The notes: generated by a model not told the origin, from the sequence alone. DNA of 64,000 nt from Caballeronia sp. dw_19 (GCF_018449515.1 NZ_JAAVUQ010000007.1:275165-339164); one strand, 5' to 3'. Numbered from the stretch's first letter, positions 28,118 through 37,502 are shown. Numbers and translations: made by a program.

Positions 28118-28299
28118 GTAACCGGGCCGGTCCTCGCGGGCGCGGCGGCCAGTCTGCTAAGCGGCGCACAAGCGGTGCTCGTCTATACGCTCTATTGCGT
28201 GGAGATGACCGTACCGTTCTCGGGCGTGTGGAATGGCCGGGCAGGTTGGTGCCGACGGTACTCGGCGGTTTTCCCGGACCCGGAGTGCTGCGGTGGTGA
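28118..28299 (+). pseudogene. Remnant of a second DUF1109 gene (3' part, frameshifted)
   Basis: Thirty-three bases past the intact DUF1109 gene, frame 28118 onward reads VTGPVLAGAAASLLSGAQ, followed by LYCVEMTVPFSGVW, aligning with [14 protein letters not shown] and [16 protein letters not shown] of the intact protein. After the tryptophan the homology shifts frame and ends in GVLRW plus stop, matching FLRW plus stop of the neighbour. There is no start codon or N-terminal half. It is either a decayed tandem duplicate or the scar of a recombination with a paralogue. Confidence 0.75.
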
Positions 28300-28330
28300 A
28301 GCGTGAAACGGCGACATTGCGATGAAGCTT

Positions 28331-29923
28331 TTAACGGCTGCGCGTCCCGGCATCCAGCCGACCAACCCGCACCGGCGGCACGAACCATGCAAGACAAAGT
28401 CCCGCTATTGCCGCAGCGGCCGCCAGCCCGAGCCCCACGTGTATCGATTCGATCAACGCACCACGCGCTGAGCGCATCATCGCGTCGCCGGCTTGACCCG
28501 CCATGATCAGGCGACCGATCAGCGCCGCCTGTTCCGCACGATCGACCAGCAACTCCGGACTCGCGAATGACTTGAACCATTGCGTCGCCTGATACGTGTC
28601 CAGCGATCGATGCACGCCACTCGTATAGAGGCGGCCGAGCAACGCGCCCGTCATGGCGGTGCCAAGCATGCCGCCAAACATCCGCAGCGATTGAAGCAGC
28701 GCCGTCGCGGCACCAAGATGGTCGCGATCAACAAGTTGCTGCGAAAAGAGCGTGAGGTTCGATACGACCAGACCGAGTCCGATCCCGCTGAAGCCCATGC
28801 AGGCCATCCACACAAGATGAGGCACGGTCCCCGTGATCGCGACAAGACAAAGCGCGGCGCACGCAAACAGCGCGAAGCCGATAACCATCACACCGTTTGC
28901 ATGCCTGATGCGCGTGACAATCCGGTTATTCACCACGCTGCCCACGGTCGTACCCAGCAGCAGCGGCGTAATCAACATGCCCGAGTCATGCGGCGACATC
29001 GCAAAACCGCCTTGAAATAGCAAGGGCACATAGAAGACCAACGAGAAGAGCGAGAAACCACCGAGTACGGACATCGCGAACAACGCGGCGAGCTTTCGGT
29101 CAAGCAGCATATCGACGGGAACGATCGGGTAAGTCATGCGTTTTTCCCAGAACACCAGCACCGCTGCGCCGGCTAAGGTGAGAAAACCCAGCACGCAGGT
29201 CACGGGCGTGATGCCGTCATTCGGAACCCATTCGATCAGCAGTTGCAGCACGCCAAATGTTGACGCCAGTACCAGCGCCCCGACCCAATCCAGTTTCACT
29301 GGGACGGCTGAACGCGGCCTCCGGAGATGCGGCAGGAAAGCGCGCACGAACAACAACGAGACGATGCCCACCGGCAGATTGACGAAAAACACGAGCCGCC
29401 ATCCGCCGTACTGCGTCAGCACGCCGCCTAGCGTCGGGCCAACGATATTCGCCAATGCAAACGCCGAACTGACAAACACCAGCCAGCGCAGGCGAAGCTT
29501 GGGGTCGGGAAAAAGATCGGCGACAGTGGCGAACATCGTGCCCACCAGGATGCCGCCGCCGATCCCTTGCAAGCCTCTCGCGATCACGAGGAAGAGCATA
29601 TTGGCAGCCATGCCGCACATGATCGACGCGATGGTGAAGAGAATGATCGCGGCCATTAAAAACGGCTTGCGGCCAAACAAGTCGCCCAAGCGTCCGAAGA
29701 TCGGGATGGTGATGACCGATGTCAGCATGTAGGACGTCGCCACCCACGCATACAGGTCGAACCCCTTGAGATCAGCCACGATACGCGGCAGCGCTGTCCC
29801 CACAATGGTCTGATCGAGGGCGACCAGCATCGCTACAAACGATACGCCAAGCATCGCCAGCACCGACTCGCGGAATGGCAGCAACTGCCCGGCTTCAATA
29901 GGTGCGGCAATGTCCGGGGTCAT
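28331..29923 (-). CDS. MFS drug exporter, DHA2/EmrB type (14 helices)
   Basis: A 530-residue major-facilitator exporter with 14 predicted helices. DHA2 hallmarks are LDQTIVGTALPRIVADL in helix 1, the motif-A loop GRLGDLFGRKP near residues 77-87 and RGLQGIGGGILVG near 115-127. Such pumps expel toxic organics by proton antiport, often with an EmrA-like adaptor, which is absent here. A SigF-like promoter lies 147 bases upstream, so induction by the neighbouring ECF system is likely. Confidence 0.88.
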   Translation of the reverse strand: MTPDIAAPIEAGQLLPFRESVLAMLGVSFVAMLVALDQTIVGTALPRIVADLKGFDLYAWVATSYMLTSVITIPIFGRLGDLFGRKPFLMAAIILFTIASIMCGMAANMLFLVIARGLQGIGGGILVGTMFATVADLFPDPKLRLRWLVFVSSAFALANIVGPTLGGVLTQYGGWRLVFFVNLPVGIVSLLFVRAFLPHLRRPRSAVPVKLDWVGALVLASTFGVLQLLIEWVPNDGITPVTCVLGFLTLAGAAVLVFWEKRMTYPIVPVDMLLDRKLAALFAMSVLGGFSLFSLVFYVPLLFQGGFAMSPHDSGMLITPLLLGTTVGSVVNNRIVTRIRHANGVMVIGFALFACAALCLVAITGTVPHLVWMACMGFSGIGLGLVVSNLTLFSQQLVDRDHLGAATALLQSLRMFGGMLGTAMTGALLGRLYTSGVHRSLDTYQATQWFKSFASPELLVDRAEQAALIGRLIMAGQAGDAMMRSARGALIESIHVGLGLAAAAAIAGLCLAWFVPPVRVGRLDAGTRSR

Positions 29924-30069
29924 GGCGTTCTCCTGATGCTGTCGGGAACTGCGGCTGGGGGTAGCTTTGGTGCTGGCGGGTAGCGCTGTGCCAGCGTGCC
30001 TGACGGGGCGCGGGGGCGCAAGTTAAGTCATGACGCGTGGGACGGTTGGCGCAGGGTTGATGCCGATAG

Positions 30070-30095
30070 TTCGCTTGAGCCTCCGATGCGGTTAC
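30070..30095 (-). promoter_or_regulatory. SigF-like ECF promoter of the MFS gene
   Basis: On the minus strand GTAACC (30095-30090), 16 bases, CGAA (30073-30070), ending 146 bases upstream of the MFS ATG. Confidence 0.75.
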
Positions 30096-30241
30096 ACACG
30101 TCGGCCGAGACTTGAGTGCATCTTCCGTGCGCTGACCCGACGCGCTCGGGGTTTGGCTTATCCCCGGGAATTCTTCTCACCGCAGTGTTATATGCGTTTC
30201 ATACGAGTATGCGGCTGCCCCAAGGCAATTTCACGCTGGCT

Positions 30242-30267
30242 GTAACCGGTTTTTACGGATCGCCGAA
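30242..30267 (+). promoter_or_regulatory. SigF-like ECF promoter of the DUF1223 gene
   Basis: GTAACC (30242-30247), 16 bases, CGAA (30264-30267), ending 163 bases upstream of the DUF1223 ATG. Confidence 0.75.
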
Positions 30268-30430
30268 ATAACTATCAGGCTATGCGACTTCTTGATCAGG
30301 CGGCTCGGCCGCCTTGAACCGCGGACAGATACAGATGCTCATCAACCTTCACGATGACGCACCGTGACCGCAGTCATGCCAAGCCGCCTCCCGGTCAACG
30401 GCATCCTTCCTTTTACCCTCGGAGTCCGTC

Positions 30431-31210
30431 ATGCGTGCTTCATCGATCCTGTCCCTTGCCGCGCTGCTCGTTTCTTTCTCCGCCGCCGCTGCCAGCGCCG
30501 CCTCCGCTAACGCATGCAGCGCATCGAGCCCCGAGCATCGCGCCGCGCTCGTCGAACTCTATACAAGCGAGGGTTGCAACAGTTGCCCGCCTGCCGATAA
30601 CTGGTTGAGTGAACTCGATCATGCCCGCAAGACCAGCACCATCGTGCCGCTGGAGCTTCATGTGGATTACTGGGATAGCGGGGCGTGGAAGGATCGGTTT
30701 GCGCAAGCCGCGTTCACCACGCGACAGCAACAACTGACCTACACGGGTGGCGCGCATGTGGTGTACACGCCGGAGATTTTCGTAGGCGGCCGCGAGTTGC
30801 GTAGCTGGTCGAACGACGCGAGCTTCGAGTCCCGCATTCAGCAGTTGAATAGCGAAACCCCACTCGCCGACATCCACATTGACGGTCATCCTTCCGCGCC
30901 CGGCCATGTCGCGTTCGACGCTGCATTCACTGCTCGCAAGAACCTTCCCGACGACGCAGTCGTGTACGCCGCCGTATATGAAAACCAGCTCGTCAGCTCG
31001 GTGAAGGGCGGCGAAAACACCGGCGTCACGCTGCATCACGACCGCGTGGTTCAGCACTGGATCGGGCCGGTCCGAATAGTCGACGGACACGCGTCAATCA
31101 CCGGCGACTATGCCTCGGCCGATGGCCATGACGGCGTAGTGGCATTCGTCGAGCGCGGAGCGACGGGGGAAGTGCTGCAAGTGGCAGAACTGCCCTCATG
31201 CGGCAGCTAA
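30431..31210 (+). CDS. DUF1223 thioredoxin-like periplasmic protein
   Basis: A 259-residue exported protein. A Sec signal covers about residues 1-26. The DUF1223 domain begins VELYTSEGCNSCPPAD with a CxxC pair at C49 and C52, as in thioredoxin-like redox folds. Other conserved parts are LELHVDYWDSGAWKD and VYTPEIFVGG, the latter with the cis-proline-like TP. The molecular function is unknown; a periplasmic disulfide or metal role fits. It has its own SigF-like promoter, linking it to the ECF stress circuit. Confidence 0.88.
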   Translation: MRASSILSLAALLVSFSAAAASAASANACSASSPEHRAALVELYTSEGCNSCPPADNWLSELDHARKTSTIVPLELHVDYWDSGAWKDRFAQAAFTTRQQQLTYTGGAHVVYTPEIFVGGRELRSWSNDASFESRIQQLNSETPLADIHIDGHPSAPGHVAFDAAFTARKNLPDDAVVYAAVYENQLVSSVKGGENTGVTLHHDRVVQHWIGPVRIVDGHASITGDYASADGHDGVVAFVERGATGEVLQVAELPSCGS

Positions 31211-31243
31211 CGCTCTAACGCTAATAGCGACCCATGCTGCGGC

Positions 31244-32452
31244 TTATTCCGCGCTCTGATCGCCATGATCCCACGCAGGAAAAGGGTCCGTAAATCGCTG
31301 CCAAGCTTGTGGACCCTGCGACATTTCCACGTCGTTGAGCAGGCACGCATCCAGGCGCGCGCGTAAGGCCATCTCGTCCATATCGATGCCGATCAGCACC
31401 AACTCTTGTCGCGCATCTCCGACCTGAGGGTCCCAGTCGTCATCAATCGATTTCAGCGATTCGGCATCTTCCGGCCAATAGGCTTTCGGTACGGCTGCCC
31501 ACCACATTCCCATCCCGCCGTGCCGGCATACGCCTCCCGCCTGCGACCAGGACCCTACATAAGTCGGCCGGCTGGCGAGCCAGAAGAATCCTTTGGAGCG
31601 CACCACGCCCGGCCAGTTACTCGTGATCAGTTGCCAGAAACGCTCGGGATGAAACGGCCGGCGCGCGCGATAAACGAAGTGCGTGATGCCGTATTCCTCG
31701 GTCTCTGGCGTGTGCTCGCCACGCAATTCCTTTAGCCAGCCGGGCGCTTTGGACGCTTCATCGAAGTCGAACAGACGGGTATTCAGCACCTTGTCCAGCC
31801 CCAGCTTGCCGAACTTCGCGATCTCGATCCTTGCCCGCGGATTCAGTCCTTTCAGGATCGTCATGAGGCGCCTGCGGTCCACGTCTCCCACCAGGTCCAC
31901 CTTGTTCAAAACGATCACATCGCAGAACTCGACCTGCTCGACCAGCAGGTCAACGACCGTGCGCGTATCTTCCTCGCCCATCGATTCGCCCCGCGTTTGC
32001 AGGCTGTCCGCAGAGCTGTAGTCCTTGAGGAAATTGAAAGCGTCCACCACCGTCACCATGGTGTCCAGACGCGCGACATCGGACAGGCTTTGGCCTTGCT
32101 CGTCGGCGAACGTAAAGGTTTCGGCCACCGGCAGCGGCTCGGAAACCCCGGTCGATTCAATCACGAGATAGTCAAAGCGCCCTTCCTTTGCAAGCCGGTT
32201 CACCTCCAGCAAGAGATCTTCGCGCAGCGTGCAGCAAATGCAGCCGTTGCTCATTTCGACCAGCTTTTCGTCCGTGCGCGCCAGTTCCGCGCCGCCGTCG
32301 CGAACCAGCGCGGCGTCAATATTGACCTCGCTCATGTCGTTGACGATCACCGCCACGCGCCTGCCCTCTCGATTGTTCAGGATGTGGTTGAGCAACGTGG
32401 TCTTTCCTGCGCCCAGGAAGCCCGACAAAACAGTGACCGGTAGCTTGTTCAT
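31244..32452 (-). CDS. CobW/COG0523 GTPase, probable zinc metallochaperone
   Basis: A 402-residue G3E GTPase. Walker A is GFLGAGKTT (residues 11-19), the metal-binding CICC motif is at 71-74, NKVD is the guanine-specificity motif, and a CobW C-terminal domain ends in a Trp/Asp-rich segment. COG0523 members deliver zinc to client enzymes under limitation. The ATG at 32452 is the family-typical start; the upstream open frame to 32554 crosses a Zur-like palindrome. It is divergent from a TonB receptor operon across that site, which supports zinc over cobalt or nitrile-hydratase roles. Confidence 0.9.
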   Translation of the reverse strand: MNKLPVTVLSGFLGAGKTTLLNHILNNREGRRVAVIVNDMSEVNIDAALVRDGGAELARTDEKLVEMSNGCICCTLREDLLLEVNRLAKEGRFDYLVIESTGVSEPLPVAETFTFADEQGQSLSDVARLDTMVTVVDAFNFLKDYSSADSLQTRGESMGEEDTRTVVDLLVEQVEFCDVIVLNKVDLVGDVDRRRLMTILKGLNPRARIEIAKFGKLGLDKVLNTRLFDFDEASKAPGWLKELRGEHTPETEEYGITHFVYRARRPFHPERFWQLITSNWPGVVRSKGFFWLASRPTYVGSWSQAGGVCRHGGMGMWWAAVPKAYWPEDAESLKSIDDDWDPQVGDARQELVLIGIDMDEMALRARLDACLLNDVEMSQGPQAWQRFTDPFPAWDHGDQSAE

Positions 32453-32483
32453 TTTTTCCGTCCAAAAAGTTCTCGCACAATTG

Positions 32484-32514
32484 GTTACGAATGTTATAAC
32501 ATTGCATTCGTAAC
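32484..32514. promoter_or_regulatory. Zur-like operator
   Basis: GTTACGAATG (32484-32493) and CATTCGTAAC (32505-32514) are perfect inverted arms, and the inner AATGTTATAACATT (32490-32503) is itself a perfect palindrome matching the ATGTTATAACAT core of proteobacterial Zur boxes. It lies 31 bases from the CobW ATG and 190 from the receptor ATG, so one Zur site could control both directions. Confidence 0.8.
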
Positions 32515-32704
32515 TTGTAGAACTTTTTATCCGTCTGGCGTTCCGCGGCCCCACCTTGGCCGCGCGGCTTGATATGCCTGCATCGCGGTGCCTGCCCGGG
32601 ATCGATTAGGACTACGTTCTTTACAAATTAAAGTCAATCGTCGAGGACCGTACGACATCGCCGGGCGGCGCACACCCAACACAACCCATCCAGAAAAATA
32701 ATCG

Positions 32705-35059
32705 ATGAAAAATCGTACGCTCATCGCCCATGCGGCCTTACTGCTGTTCGCTCAGATCGCCGCCGGACAGGCTTATGCCGCAGGTTCGGACGGCGCCGTG
32801 TCAGGCTCCGTCACCGATAGTGCCGGCAAACCCGTCGCCAATGCCAGCGTTGCCCTGCAAGACGCCAGTGGCGCGTCCGTCGGCGCCACGAGCACGGATG
32901 CGGCGGGACACTTCTCTGTCCATCATGTCGCGCCGGGAACCTATGCAGTCGTTGTTGCTGCGCCGGGCTACGCAAGCGGCAGCAGCATCGCGACGGCGAG
33001 CGAGGGCGTGGATGCATCCGTGTCCGTGGCGCTCAGCAAAAGCGACGCGATCGATGTGCAGGTCAATGCGAAACGGCTCGATCGCGCACGCAACGGCCTG
33101 CTGCCGGAAACGGGCAGCACCGTGTATCGCTTCAGCCAGGCGGATATCGATACCCTCCCCGCCGGACAGGACACGCCGCTCAATCAGGTGCTGCTGCAAG
33201 CGCCCGGCGTGGCGAGCGACTCGTACGGCCAGTTGCACGTGCGCGGCGACCACGCGAACCTCCAATACCGTATCAACGGCATCATCATTCCAGAGCCGAT
33301 CAGCGGCTTCGGCCAGTCGCTGGATACGCGCATTATCGATCAGCTCAATCTGTTGACCGGCGCATTGCCCGCTCAATACGGCGATCGCACGGCGGGTATT
33401 GTCGATATTCATACGAAGAACGGCGACCAGGGCAACGGCGGCTCCATCGATGTCTTCGGCGGCAGTCACCAGACCATCAAGACCAGCGCCGACGTCTTCG
33501 GCAGCCAGGGACCCTTCAGCTACTATTTCAGCGGCTCACTGGGCGAGAACAATCTCGGCATCGAGAATCCGACTTCAAGCGCCAGCCCGATTCACGATCA
33601 CACGCGCCAGGGCGATGCGTTCGGCCTCATGTCCTACATCATTAATCCGCTCACGCGCGTGAGCCTGATGTTCGGCACGACCAGCAATCAGTTCCAGATT
33701 CCCAATACGCCGGGCTTGCCAACCGCCTTCACCTTGAATGGCAACACCACGTTCGATTCGAGCCAGCTCAACGAGACACAGTCCGAGCTCAACGAGTTCG
33801 CGGTCGTCGCCCTGCAAGGTACAAACGGCGGCGCGCTGGACTATCAGGTCGCGCTCTTTACGCGCTATTCGCGCACGCAATTCAATCCGGACCCGGTGGG
33901 CGACCTGCTGTTCAACGGCGTGGCGGCGAATGATTTCCACAGTGACAGCGCCAACGGCGTGCAAGCGGATACGACCTACCGGCTCAACGAGAAACACACG
34001 CTTCGCGCAGGCATTTCGTTCCAGCAGGAACATGCGATTTTCAACAATAACCTGAGCGTCTTCCCCGCCGATGCCGACGGTAACCAGCTCTCCGATCAGC
34101 CGTTCAATGTGCCTGATTCGAGCAGCAAGACGGGGTATCTGTATAGCGCATACGTTCAGGACGAGTGGAAACTGACCGATAAACTCACGGTCAACTACGG
34201 CCTGCGCTACGACAAGATGGACGAGTACGTGAGCGCAAGCCAGCTAAGTCCGCGTGTGGGTCTCGTCTATGCATTGACACCTTCAACCACGGTGCATGCC
34301 GGCTATTCCCGTTACTTCACGCCGCCCGCGTTCGAGCTTGTATCGGGCGAAGATATCGCGCGCTTCGCTGGTACGACTGCCCAGACATCGACCCAGAACG
34401 ATCCGGTGCAGCCGGAACGCAGCGACTATTTTGATCTTGGCGTCACGCAGCGGCTGAGCTCGACTCTCACGGTAGGCGTTGACGCGTACTACAAGAAATC
34501 GACGAACCTGCTCGATGAAGGGCAATTCGGCACTGCGCTGATCTTCACGCCGTTCAACTATAAATACGGCCGCGTGTACGGGGTCGAATTCACCAGCAAC
34601 TATAAACAGGGCAATGTCTCGGCCTACGTGAACGTCGCGTTCAGCCGCGCACAGGGCAAGGATATCGACTCGGCACAGTTTAATTTCGACGCCAGCGAAC
34701 TTGCTTTCATCAGCAATCACTACGTGTTCCTCGATCACGACCAGCGCGTGACCGCCTCGTTCGGCGGCGCTTACCAGTTGGGCAAGACCACCTTCACCTT
34801 CGACGGCATCGTGGGTAGCGGTTTGCGCAGCGGCTTCGCCAACACGGACCGGCTTCCTGTGTACACGCAGGTAAACCTCGGCGTGATTCATCACTTCAAC
34901 TTCAACGAACCGCTGATCGGCAAGTTCGACGCGCGCCTGCTGCTTATCAACGCGTTCAACCGCGTCTACGAGTTGCGCGACGGATCGGGCATTGGCGTGG
35001 GCGCACCGCAGTATGGCCCACACATTGCCGTGTATGCGGGTATCACGAAGAATTTCTGA
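32705..35059 (+). CDS. TonB-dependent outer-membrane receptor with carboxypeptidase-like N-terminal domain
   Basis: A 784-residue receptor. The signal peptide is residues 1-25 (AYA), followed by a carboxypeptidase-regulatory-like domain at about 28-112 (GSVTDSAGKPVANASVALQD), a plug at about 130-240 (HVRGDHANLQYRINGIIIPE) and a 22-strand-type barrel ending in aromatic Phe. It lacks a long signalling extension, so it is a transporter and not a FecA-like transducer. A Zur-like site upstream and the adjacent CobW gene suggest zinc or zincophore uptake. It heads an operon with exbB, exbD and tonB. Confidence 0.88.
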   Translation: MKNRTLIAHAALLLFAQIAAGQAYAAGSDGAVSGSVTDSAGKPVANASVALQDASGASVGATSTDAAGHFSVHHVAPGTYAVVVAAPGYASGSSIATASEGVDASVSVALSKSDAIDVQVNAKRLDRARNGLLPETGSTVYRFSQADIDTLPAGQDTPLNQVLLQAPGVASDSYGQLHVRGDHANLQYRINGIIIPEPISGFGQSLDTRIIDQLNLLTGALPAQYGDRTAGIVDIHTKNGDQGNGGSIDVFGGSHQTIKTSADVFGSQGPFSYYFSGSLGENNLGIENPTSSASPIHDHTRQGDAFGLMSYIINPLTRVSLMFGTTSNQFQIPNTPGLPTAFTLNGNTTFDSSQLNETQSELNEFAVVALQGTNGGALDYQVALFTRYSRTQFNPDPVGDLLFNGVAANDFHSDSANGVQADTTYRLNEKHTLRAGISFQQEHAIFNNNLSVFPADADGNQLSDQPFNVPDSSSKTGYLYSAYVQDEWKLTDKLTVNYGLRYDKMDEYVSASQLSPRVGLVYALTPSTTVHAGYSRYFTPPAFELVSGEDIARFAGTTAQTSTQNDPVQPERSDYFDLGVTQRLSSTLTVGVDAYYKKSTNLLDEGQFGTALIFTPFNYKYGRVYGVEFTSNYKQGNVSAYVNVAFSRAQGKDIDSAQFNFDASELAFISNHYVFLDHDQRVTASFGGAYQLGKTTFTFDGIVGSGLRSGFANTDRLPVYTQVNLGVIHHFNFNEPLIGKFDARLLLINAFNRVYELRDGSGIGVGAPQYGPHIAVYAGITKNF

Positions 35060-35091
35060 TATATCGGATAACTTAACAAAAGGCTTTTATC

Positions 35092-35697
35092 ATGCAGGAT
35101 TGGGCAGGTATTACTGCCGCGGCAAAGGTGGGTGGCTGGGTGGTGTACCCGCTCACGCTTCTTGCCGTGCTGGCGATCGCTATCGTAATCGATCGCGCGT
35201 ATGTGTTCATCCGATTTGCAAGCCAGCCTGGAACCGGCACCCACACGCTGCCGGCACAACACGCGTTCAGCCGCCTGGATGCAACCGTGATAGCGCCGGC
35301 CGGAACACCATTATGGCTGGTCGAAGCCCGTGCGCAATCGGCGGCAACGCGTATCGAACGGGACATGAGCCGTGGGTTCTGGGTGTTGGAGACTATCGTG
35401 ACGGCCGCGCCCTTGCTCGGGCTGCTGGGGACCATTGTCGGAATGATGCATTCGTTCCAGCTATTCGGCGGCAACGGCCTGGTTAATCCTGGCGGTGTGA
35501 CCGGTGGCGTGGCGCAATCGCTCGTGGCGACAGCGATCGGATTGGTCGTCGCGTTGTTCGCGCTTTTCGCGTTCAACTATTTCTCGCGACGCCTTGAACG
35601 CCTGATCGATGATCTCGAAGTGCACGCCAACGAGCGCCTGAGCGAGATTCGACTCAAGGCCGAAAGCGCCGAATCGATAACCGGAGACTCGCGATGA
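35092..35697 (+). CDS. exbB: MotA/TolQ/ExbB proton channel protein
   Basis: A 201-residue ExbB. There are three membrane segments: residues 17-38, about 98-120 (TAAPLLGLLGTIVGMMHSF) and about 140-165 (SLVATAIGLVVALFALFAF). The conserved proton-path threonine/alanine helices are intact. It pairs with ExbD, whose gene overlaps it by 4 bases, to energise TonB for the receptor encoded 32 bases upstream. Confidence 0.92.
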   Translation: MQDWAGITAAAKVGGWVVYPLTLLAVLAIAIVIDRAYVFIRFASQPGTGTHTLPAQHAFSRLDATVIAPAGTPLWLVEARAQSAATRIERDMSRGFWVLETIVTAAPLLGLLGTIVGMMHSFQLFGGNGLVNPGGVTGGVAQSLVATAIGLVVALFALFAFNYFSRRLERLIDDLEVHANERLSEIRLKAESAESITGDSR

Positions 35698-36092
35698 AGT
35701 TCCGGCGCTCGCGGGCGTCCAGGCGTGGGCGCATCGAGATCATTCCGATGATCGACGTGATGTTCTTTTTGCTCGCCACGTTCATGCTGGCGTCGCTGGC
35801 CATGCAACGGCTGGATGCCGTCAAGGTCGATTTGCCGTCGGGACAGGCGCAGCAGATGTCCGAGGATCAGCCGTTGACCCTGGCGGTCGATCGCACGAAC
35901 ACGATCTTTCTCGACCGCCAGCCCGTGCGTCTCGATCAGGTGGAAGCCGGCGTGAGGCGGCTTCTCAAACCGGACCGGAACGTGGTCATTGCCGCGGACG
36001 ACGCCGCGGCACAAGGAGCGGTCGTTCAGGCCATGCTGGCCGCGCGCCGCGCGGGCGCGGAGCATTTCCTGATCGCAATACGTCGTGAGTAG
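35694..36092 (+). CDS. exbD: Biopolymer transport protein ExbD
   Basis: A 132-residue ExbD with one N-terminal helix. The essential Asp lies in IEIIPMIDVMFFLLATFML (about residue 22), and a periplasmic domain follows. The gene overlaps exbB and the tonB frame. It forms the inner-membrane motor with ExbB and TonB. Confidence 0.92.
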   Translation: MKFRRSRASRRGRIEIIPMIDVMFFLLATFMLASLAMQRLDAVKVDLPSGQAQQMSEDQPLTLAVDRTNTIFLDRQPVRLDQVEAGVRRLLKPDRNVVIAADDAAAQGAVVQAMLAARRAGAEHFLIAIRRE

Positions 36093-36117
36093 CGGGATGG
36101 GACGACGGGAAGATCTG

Positions 36118-36810
36118 ATGGGTGCGTCTCGACTCAGATTCGGCGCGGCCCTTCTGATTGCGTTTGTGCTTTGGGCGCTTCTGCTGACCCAGATCGTGAA
36201 CCCGCTCTTGCGACCTCTGCCAAGCCCCGCCGCCCCGGTACAAGCGACTATGGAAATGCGTCTAGTCGAATTGGCCGCGCCCTCCACAAATACACGTGCC
36301 ACCGCCCCTTCGGCGCCCGCTGCGGCGCCCACCCCGCAAGCGCACGCACGACGAGATCCAGCGCCCGTCCGAGTGGTGAAACCGCGCGAAATCCAGCGTC
36401 CGTCCCCGGAACCCATGATGGTGAAAACAGACCAAGCTGCGCCGTCAGCGCCGCCGGAAGCAAGCCCCGCAGCAACATCCACGGCAGCTGTAACAGCGTC
36501 GTCATCTTCTGCATCAACAAGCAATACAGCGGCTGCGTCAGCGGGCTCCGCCGCACGCGTCATCAGTCAGCCAATGCCTTCTCTTCCCGACGATCTTCGT
36601 GAGGATGCCTATCAGGTGGTCGCAGTCGCGCGTTTCGATATCCACGCGGATGGAACAATTGAAGTAGAACTTTCGAAGCCGACGCAAAACCCTCGCCTGA
36701 ACGCATTACTGCTTGAAACGCTGCGCAAATGGCGGTTTTTCCCCGCGATGCAAGGCGGACATCCCGTGGAGAGTCATCAGGACGTGCGTGTGCATTTCAA
36801 CGTGAGTTAA
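36118..36810 (+). CDS. tonB: TonB-like energy transducer
   Basis: About 230 residues: a short cytoplasmic end, one membrane anchor (ALLIAFVLWALLLTQIVNPLL), a Pro/Ala/Ser/Thr-rich periplasmic linker (about residues 40-150) and a C-terminal TonB domain (VVAVARFDIHADGTIEVEL...LETLRKWRFFPAMQGGHPV). The ATG at 36118 follows GGGAAG; ATG 36097 or GTG 36085 would overlap exbD and add 7 or 11 residues. As the last gene of the receptor operon it is probably dedicated to that receptor. Confidence 0.87.
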   Translation: MGASRLRFGAALLIAFVLWALLLTQIVNPLLRPLPSPAAPVQATMEMRLVELAAPSTNTRATAPSAPAAAPTPQAHARRDPAPVRVVKPREIQRPSPEPMMVKTDQAAPSAPPEASPAATSTAAVTASSSSASTSNTAAASAGSAARVISQPMPSLPDDLREDAYQVVAVARFDIHADGTIEVELSKPTQNPRLNALLLETLRKWRFFPAMQGGHPVESHQDVRVHFNVS

Positions 36811-36884
36811 GGCGTTGCGCTTAACGCGAGCAGCGGACTGGTAAGTAGCCGCGTCAGGATCAAGGCTACAACCCACGACTTGAC

Positions 36885-37502
36885 TCATGTCATAAGTGGC
36901 CATCGCGCAAGCTGCACATGCTGCGTTTTACCAACCCTGCTATCTACGAGAACAAACTCGCGCGCGGTCCAGCGGACTGGTTCGATCGTTCGTTCGACGA
37001 CTTCGTGCTTGTCGTAAAGCAAGGTCAGATGTGGCGTGAAGCCTGACGGTTTCAGATTCAATCCGGCCCTCGCCAACGTGGCGCCGAGAACGCCGCGGAA
37101 TTCCCTCAGCGCACCGGCGCCGTCGCTTCCAAGCAGTACGACGGGCCGGTCGCGCGCCGTCCGGTGAAAGCAGCCGGCGTGATCAAACGCAACATCGAAC
37201 ACGGGCATCGAAATGGTGGAAGCAGTGGCTTGCGCCCACGATGCGACACGCTCAAAAAACGTATCGTGGACACCGATAGAATGCAATGTCACGTGGAAGT
37301 GCGCAGTCGGAAGCGGCTTTCCCTTCAAGCCATGTTCGACACGCAGACGCTGCACCAACCGCTCGATACACATGGCGGTATCCGGGTCCGGCACAATCGC
37401 GAAGAACAGGTGATGACGCTCAACCGGTCGCGGCGCGGGCCTTGCGTCTAATCCCGGTAGCACTAATTGCTCTGGCATACGATTATCACGCCCACGGTTC
37501 AT
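36885..37502 (-). CDS. thpR: RNA 2',3'-cyclic phosphodiesterase (2H family)
   Basis: A 205-residue 2H phosphoesterase (formerly called 2'-5' RNA ligase) that opens 2',3'-cyclic phosphates on RNA ends. The two catalytic HxT motifs are HVTL (70-73) and HLTL (158-161). The start at 37502 has GGAGG 6 bases upstream; ATG 37478 is an alternative. It shows no operon link with its neighbours. Confidence 0.88.
   Translation of the reverse strand: MNRGRDNRMPEQLVLPGLDARPAPRPVERHHLFFAIVPDPDTAMCIERLVQRLRVEHGLKGKPLPTAHFHVTLHSIGVHDTFFERVASWAQATASTISMPVFDVAFDHAGCFHRTARDRPVVLLGSDGAGALREFRGVLGATLARAGLNLKPSGFTPHLTLLYDKHEVVERTIEPVRWTAREFVLVDSRVGKTQHVQLARWPLMT

Larger units (their letters stand above)
29924..30430. 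other. Divergent intergenic region between MFS and DUF1223 genes
   Basis: 507 bases with no supported gene. It carries two SigF-like promoters pointing outward, one toward each flanking gene (30095-30070 leftward, 30242-30267 rightward). A 71-codon open frame at 30030-30245 crosses both and is rejected. Confidence 0.7.

Noticed and set aside
28331..29923. Possible EmrA-like adaptor partner for the MFS exporter
   Set aside because: No membrane-fusion protein gene is present on either side.
30030..30245. 71-codon frame between MFS and DUF1223 genes
   Set aside because: Crosses two convincing ECF promoters and has no coding features.
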